Below are positions 8,410 through 16,580 of a DNA stretch of 64,000 nucleotides, in pieces. The notes below the pieces were generated by a model. It saw only the letters and a list, made by a program, of their open reading frames with translations, ran no database searches and was not told the origin of the DNA. How positions within the stretch are numbered: the first letter of the stretch is position 1; every line of letters begins with the position of its first letter. The stretch lies in the NCBI RefSeq assembly GCF_012933445.1, contig NZ_JABBNC010000003.1, forward strand, positions 1-64,000, read 5' to 3'. The DNA comes from Actinoplanes sp. TBRC 11911 (GTDB taxonomy: Bacteria; Actinomycetota; Actinomycetes; Mycobacteriales; Micromonosporaceae). The position numbers and the translations under genes were made by a program.

Positions 8410-9387
8410 TCAGCGACGGTTACGGTCGCCGCGCTGGTGATCGCCGTCCTGCTGAGCCGGCGGCGCCACGGTGAGGCTGGTCGTGGGCGTCGGAGCGGTC
8501 GTGGTCGGCGTGACCACGGCCGGGGTCGTGGTCGGAGCCGTCGTCGTCGGCGTGGCGGTCGGCGTGGCGGTGGGCGCCGGGCGGTTGTTCGAACCGGGGC
8601 GACCGTTGTCGTTGCCGTGCCGGTCGTTGTCGTTGCCGTGCCGGTCATTGTCGTTGTCGTTACCCGGGCGGCCGTTGTCGCTGTCGTTGCCAGGGCGGCC
8701 ATTGTCGTTGCCGGGACGCCCGTTGTCGTTGCCGGGCCGGCCGTTGTCGTTACCCGGACGGCCGTTGTCGTTGCCAGGCCGGCCATTGTCGCTGTCGTTG
8801 CCGGGGCGGCCGTTGTCGTTGCCCGGACGCCCGTTGTCGTTGCCCGGACGCCCGTTGTCGTTGCCCGGACGCCCGTTGTCGTTGCCGGGGCGGCCGTTGT
8901 CGTCGTCGTCGCCGCGGCCGGGGCGGCCCGGGCGGTCCTGGCGCTGCTGCACCGGCAGCGTCAGCGTGAACGAGCGGCTGCTGAGCCGCGCCTTGCGCCC
9001 GCACGTGTTGTACGTGATCACAGCCCGCAGCTTGGCCAACGTGGACCGGTCCACGTCGGGGTTCACCTGGATCGTCGTGTAGTCCACCCGGCCCGGGGCC
9101 AGCGAGACGCCCCGGGAGAACGTCGCCGAGCGGCGCTTCCCGCCGCGGTAGTCGATGTCGACGTCCTGGCTGTAGTACTTCACCGACGCGTCGCAGATCC
9201 GCTGCCTCGTGCGCCAGCTGATGTCGATCCACGTGTCGGTGTGCGCCCGCACCGGACGCAGCCAGGCGGAGACCGGCTCGGGCCCGCGCGCGTCGGCGGT
9301 CGCGGGTGCGATCGCGCTCGCGCTGATCATGCCGATGGTGGCGGTCGCCAAAGCGATGACCGCTCCGATTCGCCGGCTCTTGTTCAT
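8410..9387 (-). CDS. Secreted protein with NGRPGND tandem repeats
   Basis: A 325-residue exported protein. MNKSRRIGAVIALATATIGM... is a signal peptide with an Ala-x-Ala site around residue 32. Residues about 35-155 form an unassigned folded domain with Cys residues (RQRICDASVKYYSQ, VITYNTCGRKARL). Then come about 13 copies of the heptapeptide NGRPGND, organised as two blocks of four heptads plus one nine-residue variant (NGRPGNDSD), followed by ND/RH variants and a Thr/Pro-rich C-terminus ending in a charged DGDHQRGDRNRR. No membrane anchor or sorting signal is visible. The heptads are hydrophilic and probably an extended surface or matrix spacer. I do not recognise the family. Confidence 0.8.
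   Translation of the reverse strand: MNKSRRIGAVIALATATIGMISASAIAPATADARGPEPVSAWLRPVRAHTDTWIDISWRTRQRICDASVKYYSQDVDIDYRGGKRRSATFSRGVSLAPGRVDYTTIQVNPDVDRSTLAKLRAVITYNTCGRKARLSSRSFTLTLPVQQRQDRPGRPGRGDDDDNGRPGNDNGRPGNDNGRPGNDNGRPGNDNGRPGNDSDNGRPGNDNGRPGNDNGRPGNDNGRPGNDNGRPGNDSDNGRPGNDNDNDRHGNDNDRHGNDNGRPGSNNRPAPTATPTATPTTTAPTTTPAVVTPTTTAPTPTTSLTVAPPAQQDGDHQRGDRNRR
8596..8910. repeat. 21-bp minisatellite with 111-bp higher-order duplication
   Basis: In-frame 21-bp units (one reading CGGCCGTTGTCGTTGCCCGGA, within family variation) that encode the NGRPGND heptads; every fifth unit carries a six-base insertion. Two five-unit blocks give a 111-bp super-repeat. The codon pattern is homogenised, implying recent expansion. 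Confidence 0.85.
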
Positions 9388-9586
9388 CCGATTCCCCCTC
9401 GATGACTGATGAGACGGCCGGTCCGGGAAGCCCCCCTCAGACCGACAAAACGGACACTAGGGGCAAGAGCGCTGCTTTTGGTGGGTTTTGTACGGTGTTT
9501 CGGGCGTACTTATTCTTTATTGGACAAAATTGCGAGTTATGCCCGACCGAAAAGTTGATGTTGGTACGACCGGAGGAGGAGACCCG

Positions 9587-9964
9587 ATGTCACTCAGCGG
9601 AGCCCACAAAACGGCGTTTCACCGTGAGGTGACGCAGGAGGGGCGGGTCTACACGATCCGCGACGGGACGGGCTTCCCCGCCCCCGCGGACGCCGACGGA
9701 CGCCGCGCGGTGCCCTTCTGGTCGAAGACGACGCGCGCTCAGCGGGTCGTCGCGCTCGTGGAGGCGTACCGGGAATTCGCCGTTGTGCCGATCTCCATGC
9801 GCGAGTGGCTGGACCTCTGGATGCCCTCGCTGGAGCGCGACGGGCTGCTCGTCGGGGTGAATTGGGCGGGCGCACGGGCGACCGGATACGACATGACGCC
9901 GGCCGAGATGATTCGATGGTTCTCCGAGACGGAAGTCGCCGTCGAGCAGACGACCCGCCGGTAG
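9587..9964 (+). CDS. DUF2750 domain protein
   Basis: A 125-residue cytoplasmic protein matching the DUF2750 pattern: an N-terminal FHREVTQEGRVYTIRDGTGF strand pair, then VPFWSKTTRAQR, a helix, VVPISMREWLDLWMPSLERDG and LVGVNWAG. The ATG at MSLSGAHK follows a strong GGAGGAGGA site seven bases away, which excludes the longer in-frame reading. The upstream 200 bases are AT-richer than the surroundings and likely hold its promoter. Function is unknown. Confidence 0.85.
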   Translation: MSLSGAHKTAFHREVTQEGRVYTIRDGTGFPAPADADGRRAVPFWSKTTRAQRVVALVEAYREFAVVPISMREWLDLWMPSLERDGLLVGVNWAGARATGYDMTPAEMIRWFSETEVAVEQTTRR

Positions 9965-10021
9965 TTGGCGCGGGCCCGTGCCCCTATGCTTGCGACACGG
10001 CAAATAAAGGGGGCCAGAGCC

Positions 10022-10456
10022 GTGCGCAGTCTTCAAATCCTGGTTGTCGACGACGACGACGCCGACGCCCTGATGATCTCCGAGGCGCTCGAGGCCACCG
10101 ACAGCAACGCGACGGTCGAGCGCGTCTCCGACGGCCGGGAGGCGCTGGACTATCTGCGCCGCGAGGGCAAGTTCGGCGACGCGCAGCGACCCGACCTCAT
10201 CCTGCTGGACCTCAACATGCCGCGGATGGACGGGCGCGAGACGCTCGCCGCGATCAAGGCCGACGAGCGGCTCAAAGCCATCCCGGTGGTCATCCTGACC
10301 ACCTCAGGCGCCACACCGGACATCGTCTCCAGCTATCAGCACCGCGCGAACGCGTACGTCACCAAGCCGTTCGGCCTGGACGACTTCGAGCAGACCGTAC
10401 GCCAGATCGACCGCTTCTATCGCGAGGTGGCCACCCTGCCGACGAGCAACGACTGA
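10022..10456 (+). CDS. Single-domain response regulator (Rcp1-like)
   Basis: A CheY-like receiver without output domain (144 residues), close to the Rcp1 group used with phytochrome or bacteriophytochrome kinases. Acidic pocket residues DDDD at 10-13, phosphoacceptor Asp63 (LLDLNMPRMDG), Thr at TTSG near 94 and Lys115 (VTKPF) are all present. The GTG start follows AAAGGGGG. No cognate kinase lies nearby, so the partner is encoded elsewhere. Confidence 0.92.
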   Translation: MRSLQILVVDDDDADALMISEALEATDSNATVERVSDGREALDYLRREGKFGDAQRPDLILLDLNMPRMDGRETLAAIKADERLKAIPVVILTTSGATPDIVSSYQHRANAYVTKPFGLDDFEQTVRQIDRFYREVATLPTSND

Positions 10457-10460
10457 GCCG

Positions 10461-10495
10461 TGTACGGGCGGGGATGCGCGGGTAACCCCCGTACA
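10461..10495 (+). promoter_or_regulatory. Hairpin overlapping start of PRC-barrel gene
   Basis: TGTACGGG (10461-10468) pairs perfectly with CCCGTACA (10488-10495); the right arm ends on the first base of the ATG. No Shine-Dalgarno sequence is visible between, so this may attenuate transcription after the response regulator or gate translation of the next gene. Confidence 0.4.
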
Positions 10496-10839
10496 TGACC
10501 GACAAGCAAGCTCCCGAGGATCTCGGCGCGCCGGTGGCGTACCTGGTGCTCAAGGACGGGGTGCCGGTGTACGACCGGTCCGGTGATCGGGTGGGCGAGG
10601 TCGAGCACGTGCTCGACGACGAACGGGCCGACGTGTTCCACGGGCTGATCATCGCGACCGGGGCGGGCCACCGGTTCGCCCGCGCCGGCCAGGTGGACGG
10701 CCTGTTCGAGCGCGGCGTGATCATCTCGGTGCCGGCCGATCAGCTCGCCGAACCGAGCTCCGACCCGGCCGCGCAGCAGTCCGAGGACGAGAACAACGTC
10801 CTCAAGCGGGCGTGGGAGTGGCTCGTCCGGCCCCGATAG
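10495..10839 (+). CDS. PRC-barrel-like domain protein
   Basis: A 114-residue protein with a PRC-barrel-like beta fold: VPVYDRSGDRVGEVEHVLDD then FHGLIIATG...GVIISVPADQL, the strand pattern seen in RimM C-termini and photosynthetic reaction centre H subunits. A short acidic linker and an amphipathic C-terminal helix (LKRAWEWLVRPR) follow. Its 3-prime end overlaps the convergent FabH-like gene by 38 bases. Role unknown. Confidence 0.75.
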   Translation: MTDKQAPEDLGAPVAYLVLKDGVPVYDRSGDRVGEVEHVLDDERADVFHGLIIATGAGHRFARAGQVDGLFERGVIISVPADQLAEPSSDPAAQQSEDENNVLKRAWEWLVRPR

Positions 10840-11836
10840 GCAGCCCCGCGGGGTGCCACCAGCGCAGCAGACAGGCGCCGACCGACATGCCGCCGCCGAA
10901 CCCGGCCATCAGCACCAGGTCGCCGTCGGCGAGCGCGCCGGACCGCGCGGCCTCGTCGAGGGTCACCGGCACCGAGGCGCTGCCCAGATTGCCGTAGCGG
11001 TCCAGCGTCAGATGCGTGCGCGCCGAACCCAGACCGGCCTTCTCCACCAGGTCGGCCAGCATCACCCCGTTGGCCTGATGCGGCACGAAATGCCGGACGT
11101 CCTCGGCGGGCACGCCGGCGCGCTTGAGCATCGTCTCCAGCGCCGGCGGCACCTCGCTGGACACGAAACCGCTGACCGCCCGGCCCTGCATCCGGAAGTA
11201 GTGGTCGCCGTGCGCCACCGTCTCCGCGGTGGCCGGCATCCGGCTGCCCCCGGCGTCGACGTGGATGAGATCGGCCGCGTCGCCACGCGAGACCAGTTCC
11301 AGCTCGCGAATGCCGTAGCCGTCCGGCACGGCACCGAGCACTGCCGCGCCCGCCCCGTCGCCGAACAGCACCGCCGTGCGGCGATCCGCAAAGTTCAAGA
11401 TGCGCGAGTACACGTCCGAGGCGATGACCAGCACCTTGGCGCCCGGGTTCACGGCGACCAGGCTGTTCGCCACGCCGACCGCGAAGACGAAGCCGGCGCA
11501 GACCACGTTGATGTCGAAGCAGGCGGCCCGGGTCGCGCCGATCGCCTGCTGCACCAGCGTGGAGGTGGGCGGCTGCGGCGAGTCCCCGGTCGAGGTCGAG
11601 ACGATCAGGAAGTCGATGTCGCGGGCATCGAGTCCGGCGTCGCCGAGCGCTTCGCGGGCCGCGGCGGCCGCCAGATCGGAGGCGGCCTCCTCGGGAGCGG
11701 CGAAGTGGCGCGCCTCGATCATCGTCTTCCGGCTCACCCACTGCGGGTCGGCGTCCGGCACCAGACGCACCAGGTCCTCATTGGTCACCACCTCGGCCGG
11801 CAGATACGACCCGGTCCCGAGAATGCCTGCGCCCAT
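10802..11836 (-). CDS. 3-oxoacyl-ACP synthase III (FabH-like)
   Basis: A beta-ketoacyl synthase III-family thiolase-fold enzyme (344 residues) that condenses an acyl-CoA with malonyl-ACP. The triad is complete: Cys113 (NVVCAGF), His253 (VPHQAN) and Asn283 (YGNLGSAS). DGAGAAVLG and GFGGGMSVGACLLRW are further family landmarks. It is isolated, with no acyl carrier protein or other fatty-acid genes in the window, so it is more likely a specialised-metabolite or accessory synthase than the housekeeping FabH. Confidence 0.9.
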   Translation of the reverse strand: MGAGILGTGSYLPAEVVTNEDLVRLVPDADPQWVSRKTMIEARHFAAPEEAASDLAAAAAREALGDAGLDARDIDFLIVSTSTGDSPQPPTSTLVQQAIGATRAACFDINVVCAGFVFAVGVANSLVAVNPGAKVLVIASDVYSRILNFADRRTAVLFGDGAGAAVLGAVPDGYGIRELELVSRGDAADLIHVDAGGSRMPATAETVAHGDHYFRMQGRAVSGFVSSEVPPALETMLKRAGVPAEDVRHFVPHQANGVMLADLVEKAGLGSARTHLTLDRYGNLGSASVPVTLDEAARSGALADGDLVLMAGFGGGMSVGACLLRWWHPAGLPIGAGRATPTPA

Positions 11837-11985
11837 TCCTCGCCCCCTAGATCAATTCGTCCCGGCCTCGACGTTAATCAGGACGCAGAGTGACGGCCAG
11901 TAAAAGATCCGACGACGTGAGCGCGGTTACGGCCTTAAGACATTCCCGACCATGACTACCGAGAGTGAAGTCACTGAAAACGAAA

Positions 11986-12023
11986 GAACGCGGTAACACC
12001 CGGCTGAGGGTGTTACCGCGTTC
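11986..12023 (-). terminator. Rho-independent terminator of secreted repeat-domain gene
   Basis: Perfect 15-bp stem (GAACGCGGTAACACC at 11986-12000 with its complement at 12009-12023), eight-base loop, followed on the minus strand by TTTCGTTTTC. It lies 18 bases past the stop of the gene at 12041. Confidence 0.92.
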
Positions 12024-12040
12024 CGAGTGGATCAGCCGGG

Positions 12041-13480
12041 TCAGGGCGCCTTACGGACCGGTGAGTGGTAGGGCGTACCCGTTACCACCCGGCCGGGGTT
12101 GATGACGATCGTCGCGTTGTCGTTCGTCTTGTCGATGTCGTGAGAGAACCGGGAACACTCACACGGCGGGTTGACCTCGATAAGCCCTTGCGCGTTCGTG
12201 ACGTTCGCGACCAGCTTCACCCGGAAGTCGTACGTCACGACCGACCCTGCCGGGAACAGCGAGGAGCTGTAGCAGGCGTACTGGACGGCCTTCGGGTTGG
12301 TCTGCTGGCTTCCGTCGGTGGACCGTTCGCAGCCGGCCGGGACGGTCGTCACCTGAGTGCCGGCCGGAATGGTGACGATGACGGCCGCGGCGGGATCCGC
12401 GGACCGGCTCCAGTCCAGGGTCGCCGGACCGTTGTTGCGCACGCCGACCGGCAGGTCGACCGTGCCGCCCATGGCGCCCTTGGCGGTGACGGGCATGGCG
12501 CTGAAGTCGGTGCCCTGGTTGCCGACCGACGTGACGGTCACGTTCTGCCAGTTGTCGTCCGGGTTCGTGTCGGTCTGCTTCGTCAGCGCGCGCACGGCCG
12601 GCTTCGCCGCCAGCGGCAACGCGTCCCCAGTGCCCGGGTCCCCCAAGCCGGGGAGGCCACGGTCGGCCAGCAACTTGACCAGATCGTCGTAGTCACCGGC
12701 GGTCAGCCACTGGAACTCGCCGAAGACCTCGTCCGGGGCCGCCGTGTCCTTGCGCAGCAGGTACGGCACGGTGACCTCGTACGTGGCACCCGGCTGGAGG
12801 TCCTGGCCGAACGTGCAAGCTCTGAGCTGATCGGCACGGTAGAGGCAGTTCGAGAACTCGTTCGGCGCGGCGTACCCGTAGTCGGTGGCGAAGATGAGCG
12901 AGGCGCCGTGCACGACCTTGTCGGTGTTGTTGGTGACCTGGAGCTTCGTCGTGAAGTTGTCGCCAGGTTTGGCGCTCACCGTCGCCTCGTTGCCGGCGAC
13001 CAGGTCGACGCCCTCGGCGACGGTCAAGTCGGTGCTGGTGGTCACCGTGGTGATCCCAGCGCCGGTGAACGTCGCGGTGAGCTTGCCGGTCCTGCCGAGC
13101 GCGGCCTCGGACGCGGCGATCTCCGGCGTGAACGCGGTCCCGGTCACCGTCGTGCTGAGGTCGAACGTGAAGGGATCCGTGCAGGTCAGCTTCTGCGGGC
13201 TGTCGACCTGGCAGTCGGCGAACTCGTCGGCCGGGTCGACGAACGCGACGCCGTCGAGGTCACCGGTCAACTCGAGGGTCATCGCCCAGTCGTCGACACT
13301 GACCTCGCGGTCCGCCCACAACAGGGGTTCGACCTGGGTGGCGGCTCCCGCGGCGACAGTGACACCCGGGACGAGCAGGCTGACGGTGGGGGCGGCGGCG
13401 TGTGCGGGGGCGGCGAAGGTGATTGCCGCGGCTGCGGCGACGGCGCCGAAGCCAAGGCGCCGGCCGAGGGAGCGGTGCAT
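12041..13480 (-). CDS. Secreted protein with repeated Ig/CARDB-like domains
   Basis: A 479-residue exported protein. MHRSLGRRLGFGAVAAAAAI...APAHAAAP is a clear signal peptide cleaved near residue 29. The remainder shows repeated beta-rich modules with NNTDKVV or RNNGPATLDW turns of the DUF11/CARDB type and several Cys pairs (FADCQVDSPQKLTC; NPPCECSRFSHD). No enzymatic motif is seen. Such domains commonly serve as surface adhesin or scaffold modules. The ATG is chosen at the start of the signal peptide with GGCCCC...GGGAGGCC upstream. A strong terminator follows; the gene is monocistronic. Confidence 0.75.
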   Translation of the reverse strand: MHRSLGRRLGFGAVAAAAAITFAAPAHAAAPTVSLLVPGVTVAAGAATQVEPLLWADREVSVDDWAMTLELTGDLDGVAFVDPADEFADCQVDSPQKLTCTDPFTFDLSTTVTGTAFTPEIAASEAALGRTGKLTATFTGAGITTVTTSTDLTVAEGVDLVAGNEATVSAKPGDNFTTKLQVTNNTDKVVHGASLIFATDYGYAAPNEFSNCLYRADQLRACTFGQDLQPGATYEVTVPYLLRKDTAAPDEVFGEFQWLTAGDYDDLVKLLADRGLPGLGDPGTGDALPLAAKPAVRALTKQTDTNPDDNWQNVTVTSVGNQGTDFSAMPVTAKGAMGGTVDLPVGVRNNGPATLDWSRSADPAAAVIVTIPAGTQVTTVPAGCERSTDGSQQTNPKAVQYACYSSSLFPAGSVVTYDFRVKLVANVTNAQGLIEVNPPCECSRFSHDIDKTNDNATIVINPGRVVTGTPYHSPVRKAP

Positions 13481-13617
13481 GAAGGGGCCTCCCGTGAAGG
13501 GCTCCGTGAATGGAGCGGATCGCAGCCTAAGTGCGATCCGCTCCCCGCGCCGCCCCGTGGGGACGCTCCCGTATCGTCGGTGCCGAATCTTGATCTTGCT
13601 GGCCGGCAAGCATTCGT

Positions 13618-14727
13618 TCAGCGGCCGGCGGAGCGGTCCCGGTAGGTCCAGGAGCCCGAGCTCAGGCCGGACTTGTTCGGTCGCGCGGATTCCTGCTGCG
13701 ATTCCCGGTTGCCGCCGAATGTGGACTGCGAGTCCCCGTTACGGCCCGACCGGTTGCCGCTGCCGTCCCCGTTGCCGCCGCCGTCGCGATAGCTGCCGTC
13801 GCGATTGCCGCCGTCGCGATTGCCGCCTTGACTTCCGCCGCGCCAGCTGCCGGCATGGATGCCGCCCTCGCGGTTGCCGCCGAAGGTCTCGCGTGGACCG
13901 CCGAACTGCGGGCGTGCCTGCGCCTGCGCCTCCGCGGCCGCTTCGGCGGCGGCCAGGCCGTCGCGACGCGACGCCAGGTAGGCGGCCGCCGCACGGTCCT
14001 CTTCGGTGGGCGCGGCCAGCAGGGCGTACGCGAGACCGATGATCGCGAAGACCACGCCGAGGCCGATGGCGATGATCATGCTGGAGGCGGACGCGCCGCC
14101 CGGCTGGCTGGCGGTGGCCTCCACCTGGACGCCCATGGCCGACATGCCGGTGAAGTGCATGCCGTTCACCGCGACGCCCATGACCAGGGCGGACACGAAG
14201 ATGATGAACGGGGTGTGCACGGTCACCGCGAGCCACAGCGCGACCGTCGCGGCGACCACCGCGATCGCGATCGACAGGCCCACGCGCGCCATCCCGTACG
14301 AGATCTCGCCGTTGAGATGCATCGCCGCCATGCCGGTGTAGTGCATGCCCGCGACGCCGAGCCCGGAGATGACGCCGCCGGTGACGATGCGGGCGTTGCG
14401 GGCGCCGGTGCCGAGCGCCGCGATCGACAGCCCGACCGCGACCGCCGCGACCGCGATGATCGCGCTGGCCGCGGTGAGCCCGACGTCGTAGCGGATCGGG
14501 CTACCGTCCACACTGAAGCCCAGCATGGCTACGAAGTGCATGCTCCAGATCCCGGTGCCGCCCAGCGAAACCGACGCTAAGACGAGCCACCAGATGCGCT
14601 CGCCTCGTGTTTTCGCCGCGCGCAGCCGGACCGCGCAGGTGAGTGCCAGCATCGAGCCGAGCACCGACAACACGTAGCTGATCGTCGGGGTGATCCACCC
14701 GTGGTCGAAGTGATGGATGTGGGCCAT
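13618..14727 (-). CDS. MHYT-domain membrane sensor with Gly/Asn/Arg-rich tail
   Basis: Seven-helix MHYT-domain protein of 369 residues. Three copies of the metal-binding signature are visible: MHFVAM, MHYTGM and MHFTGM, thought to bind copper and sense O2, CO or NO. No GGDEF, EAL or kinase domain follows. Instead the cytoplasmic C-terminus (from about residue 265) is low-complexity, rich in Gly, Asn, Arg and Ser with GGNRDG-type repeats. The start MAHIHHFDHG has GGAGGG eight bases upstream. A stand-alone MHYT protein with a disordered tail may signal through a partner protein. Confidence 0.88.
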   Translation of the reverse strand: MAHIHHFDHGWITPTISYVLSVLGSMLALTCAVRLRAAKTRGERIWWLVLASVSLGGTGIWSMHFVAMLGFSVDGSPIRYDVGLTAASAIIAVAAVAVGLSIAALGTGARNARIVTGGVISGLGVAGMHYTGMAAMHLNGEISYGMARVGLSIAIAVVAATVALWLAVTVHTPFIIFVSALVMGVAVNGMHFTGMSAMGVQVEATASQPGGASASSMIIAIGLGVVFAIIGLAYALLAAPTEEDRAAAAYLASRRDGLAAAEAAAEAQAQARPQFGGPRETFGGNREGGIHAGSWRGGSQGGNRDGGNRDGSYRDGGGNGDGSGNRSGRNGDSQSTFGGNRESQQESARPNKSGLSSGSWTYRDRSAGR

Positions 14728-15185
14728 CCCGGTTCCCTCCACGACGCTGTCGCGGCCTGAGTCATCGGGATGCACCTTGCGTCACGAATCGGATTCCCGG
14801 CACGAACAACGCGAGTCGTCTTCGCGTTGCAAGCTATCCCAGGTCAATGTGCATAGACACCGATCTTCCGGCAATCGATCTAGACGGTCCGGACCAATGA
14901 TCACAAGATTTCGGCCAGACATCGATGACCTCGCGGTGCATGCGCGAATCATCCCAACGGCGTTGTCCATAGCCGACTCGGACGTTTCTCACGACCCGCG
15001 GGTGAACACTTCGAGGTCAGCCCGCCCGCAGCGGCCCGCCACTATCGTAAATTTCCGATATGTACGCAGGGTCGGTATTGATTCCGGCATCGGGAGTCAG
15101 CGTATTCTCAGCGACTTCCCAATTTCCCGTCAAGCGCGGCGCCTTTGCCGGGTGGGGCGAAATTCCGGCGTACGGGGGACGGAAA
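14728..15185. other. Intergenic region, no gene recognised
   Basis: About 460 bases between the MHYT gene and the first L,D-transpeptidase terminator. Base composition is less GC-rich than coding DNA. I see no ORF with a credible ribosome site, no strong hairpin and no copy of the dispersed repeat. It should contain the MHYT promoter. Confidence 0.6.
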
Positions 15186-15211
15186 AGGCCCGGTCGTCGC
15201 CGACCGGGCCT
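15186..15211 (-). terminator. Rho-independent terminator of L,D-transpeptidase gene
   Basis: Perfect 11-bp stem AGGCCCGGTCG with its complement, four-base loop, followed by TTTTCC on the minus strand, 24 bases past the stop at 15236. Confidence 0.92.
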
Positions 15212-15235
15212 GCAGAACTCAGCGTGCCGATGTGC

Positions 15236-16450
15236 TCAGAGGTATGAGCCCTTCTTGTACTGGTCCCAGCTCATGTTCCAGTCGGTCCAGCCGTCGCCGT
15301 TCTTCAGTTTTTCCGGGGTGCCGGCGACGATGACCGGGTCGCCCATCAGCGTGCGGTCGAAGAGCCACTTGCCCATCGCCTCCGACACGTTCACGCAGCC
15401 GTGCGAGACGTTGACGCGGCCTTGCTGACCCTCCGACCAGGACGCGGCGTGAACGAACTGGCCGCTCCACGTGATCCGCTGGGCGTAGTCGATCGGGGTG
15501 CGGTAGCCGGCCGCGCCGTCCGTGTCGGTGGTGTCGAAGACGGTGTGCTCCTTCTTCTCCATCACCACCATGGTGCCGCTCGCCGACGGGGTGCTCGGCT
15601 TGCCCAGGCTCACCGGGATCGTCTTGATGACCTTGCCGTTCTGGGTGACGGTCATCCGCTTCGTCTTGTCCTGCACCGTCATGATCATCGAACGGCCGAT
15701 CTTCAGATCGACGGTGACGTCGGAACGGCCGTAGTAGCCGCTTCCCAACGGCACGCCGGCCAGCTGGATCTTGTAGAAGACCTTCGAGTTCGCCTTCCAG
15801 TAGACCTTCGGCCGGTAGTGCACCTCGGTCGGGCTGATCCAGTGCCACGTGCCCACCTGGGCCGGGGTGGCGGTGACCGTCATCCGGCGCTCCACGTCGT
15901 CGCGGTAGCTCTCCGGAATCGAGCGGCTGAACTTGACGATCAGCGGCATGCCGACGCCGACCGTCTGCCCGTCGCCCAGGAAGCTGGTCACCCGGATCTG
16001 CTTCGTCGGCTTCGACATTGTGGTGAAGCTGCTGGTCGTGGTGCCGCTCTTACCCTCGGTAGCGGTGCCCTTGACGGTCACCGTGTACTTCGTCTTCCAG
16101 GCCAGCGCCTTCGCCGGTGTCCACGTCTTGGTGTCCTTGTCGAGCGTGCCATCGACCTCCTTGCCGTCCGGCCCGGTGACCGTGACGGTGGTGTTCGATG
16201 GATCGTCGCTCGTGTACTTAACGTCGGTCGCGGCGATCACGTCGGTCGCCTCCGCCTTGGGTGACGTGACCGCGACGGTGCTCTGGGTCGGCGCCGGCGC
16301 CGGATTGCTCGAGGCGCCGCCGGTGGCGCCCGCCTGCCAGGACGACGACTTCTTGTCGCCGCCGCCGCAGCCGGAGCTGAGCAGCACAGATCCCGCGATC
16401 AACGCAATCGCGGCGATCCGCCACCGCTGTTTCACTCCGTTGATGTTCAT
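15236..16450 (-). CDS. L,D-transpeptidase lipoprotein
   Basis: Cell-wall enzyme that makes 3-3 peptidoglycan cross-links outside the membrane. The 404-residue protein has a lipoprotein signal (LLSSGC, lipidated Cys28), two Ig-like domains and a C-terminal YkuD domain with catalytic SHGCVN at 349-354 (nucleophile Cys352), the layout of mycobacterial LdtMt2. The ATG (MNINGVKQRW) is preceded by GAGGAG. It is a close paralogue of the gene next upstream, suggesting tandem duplication; each has its own promoter gap. Confidence 0.94.
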   Translation of the reverse strand: MNINGVKQRWRIAAIALIAGSVLLSSGCGGGDKKSSSWQAGATGGASSNPAPAPTQSTVAVTSPKAEATDVIAATDVKYTSDDPSNTTVTVTGPDGKEVDGTLDKDTKTWTPAKALAWKTKYTVTVKGTATEGKSGTTTSSFTTMSKPTKQIRVTSFLGDGQTVGVGMPLIVKFSRSIPESYRDDVERRMTVTATPAQVGTWHWISPTEVHYRPKVYWKANSKVFYKIQLAGVPLGSGYYGRSDVTVDLKIGRSMIMTVQDKTKRMTVTQNGKVIKTIPVSLGKPSTPSASGTMVVMEKKEHTVFDTTDTDGAAGYRTPIDYAQRITWSGQFVHAASWSEGQQGRVNVSHGCVNVSEAMGKWLFDRTLMGDPVIVAGTPEKLKNGDGWTDWNMSWDQYKKGSYL

Positions 16451-16580
16451 GGTCTCCTCATGGCGTCGTCGTTCCAGGCGCCCATCTTGCTCTATAGATT
16501 GCCCTGTCAAAAGTCCCGGAATCGTGCCGTTCTAGGGTCTCTCGTATCCCAGACGTAACCGAGGTCACTCTGGTTGCCTG

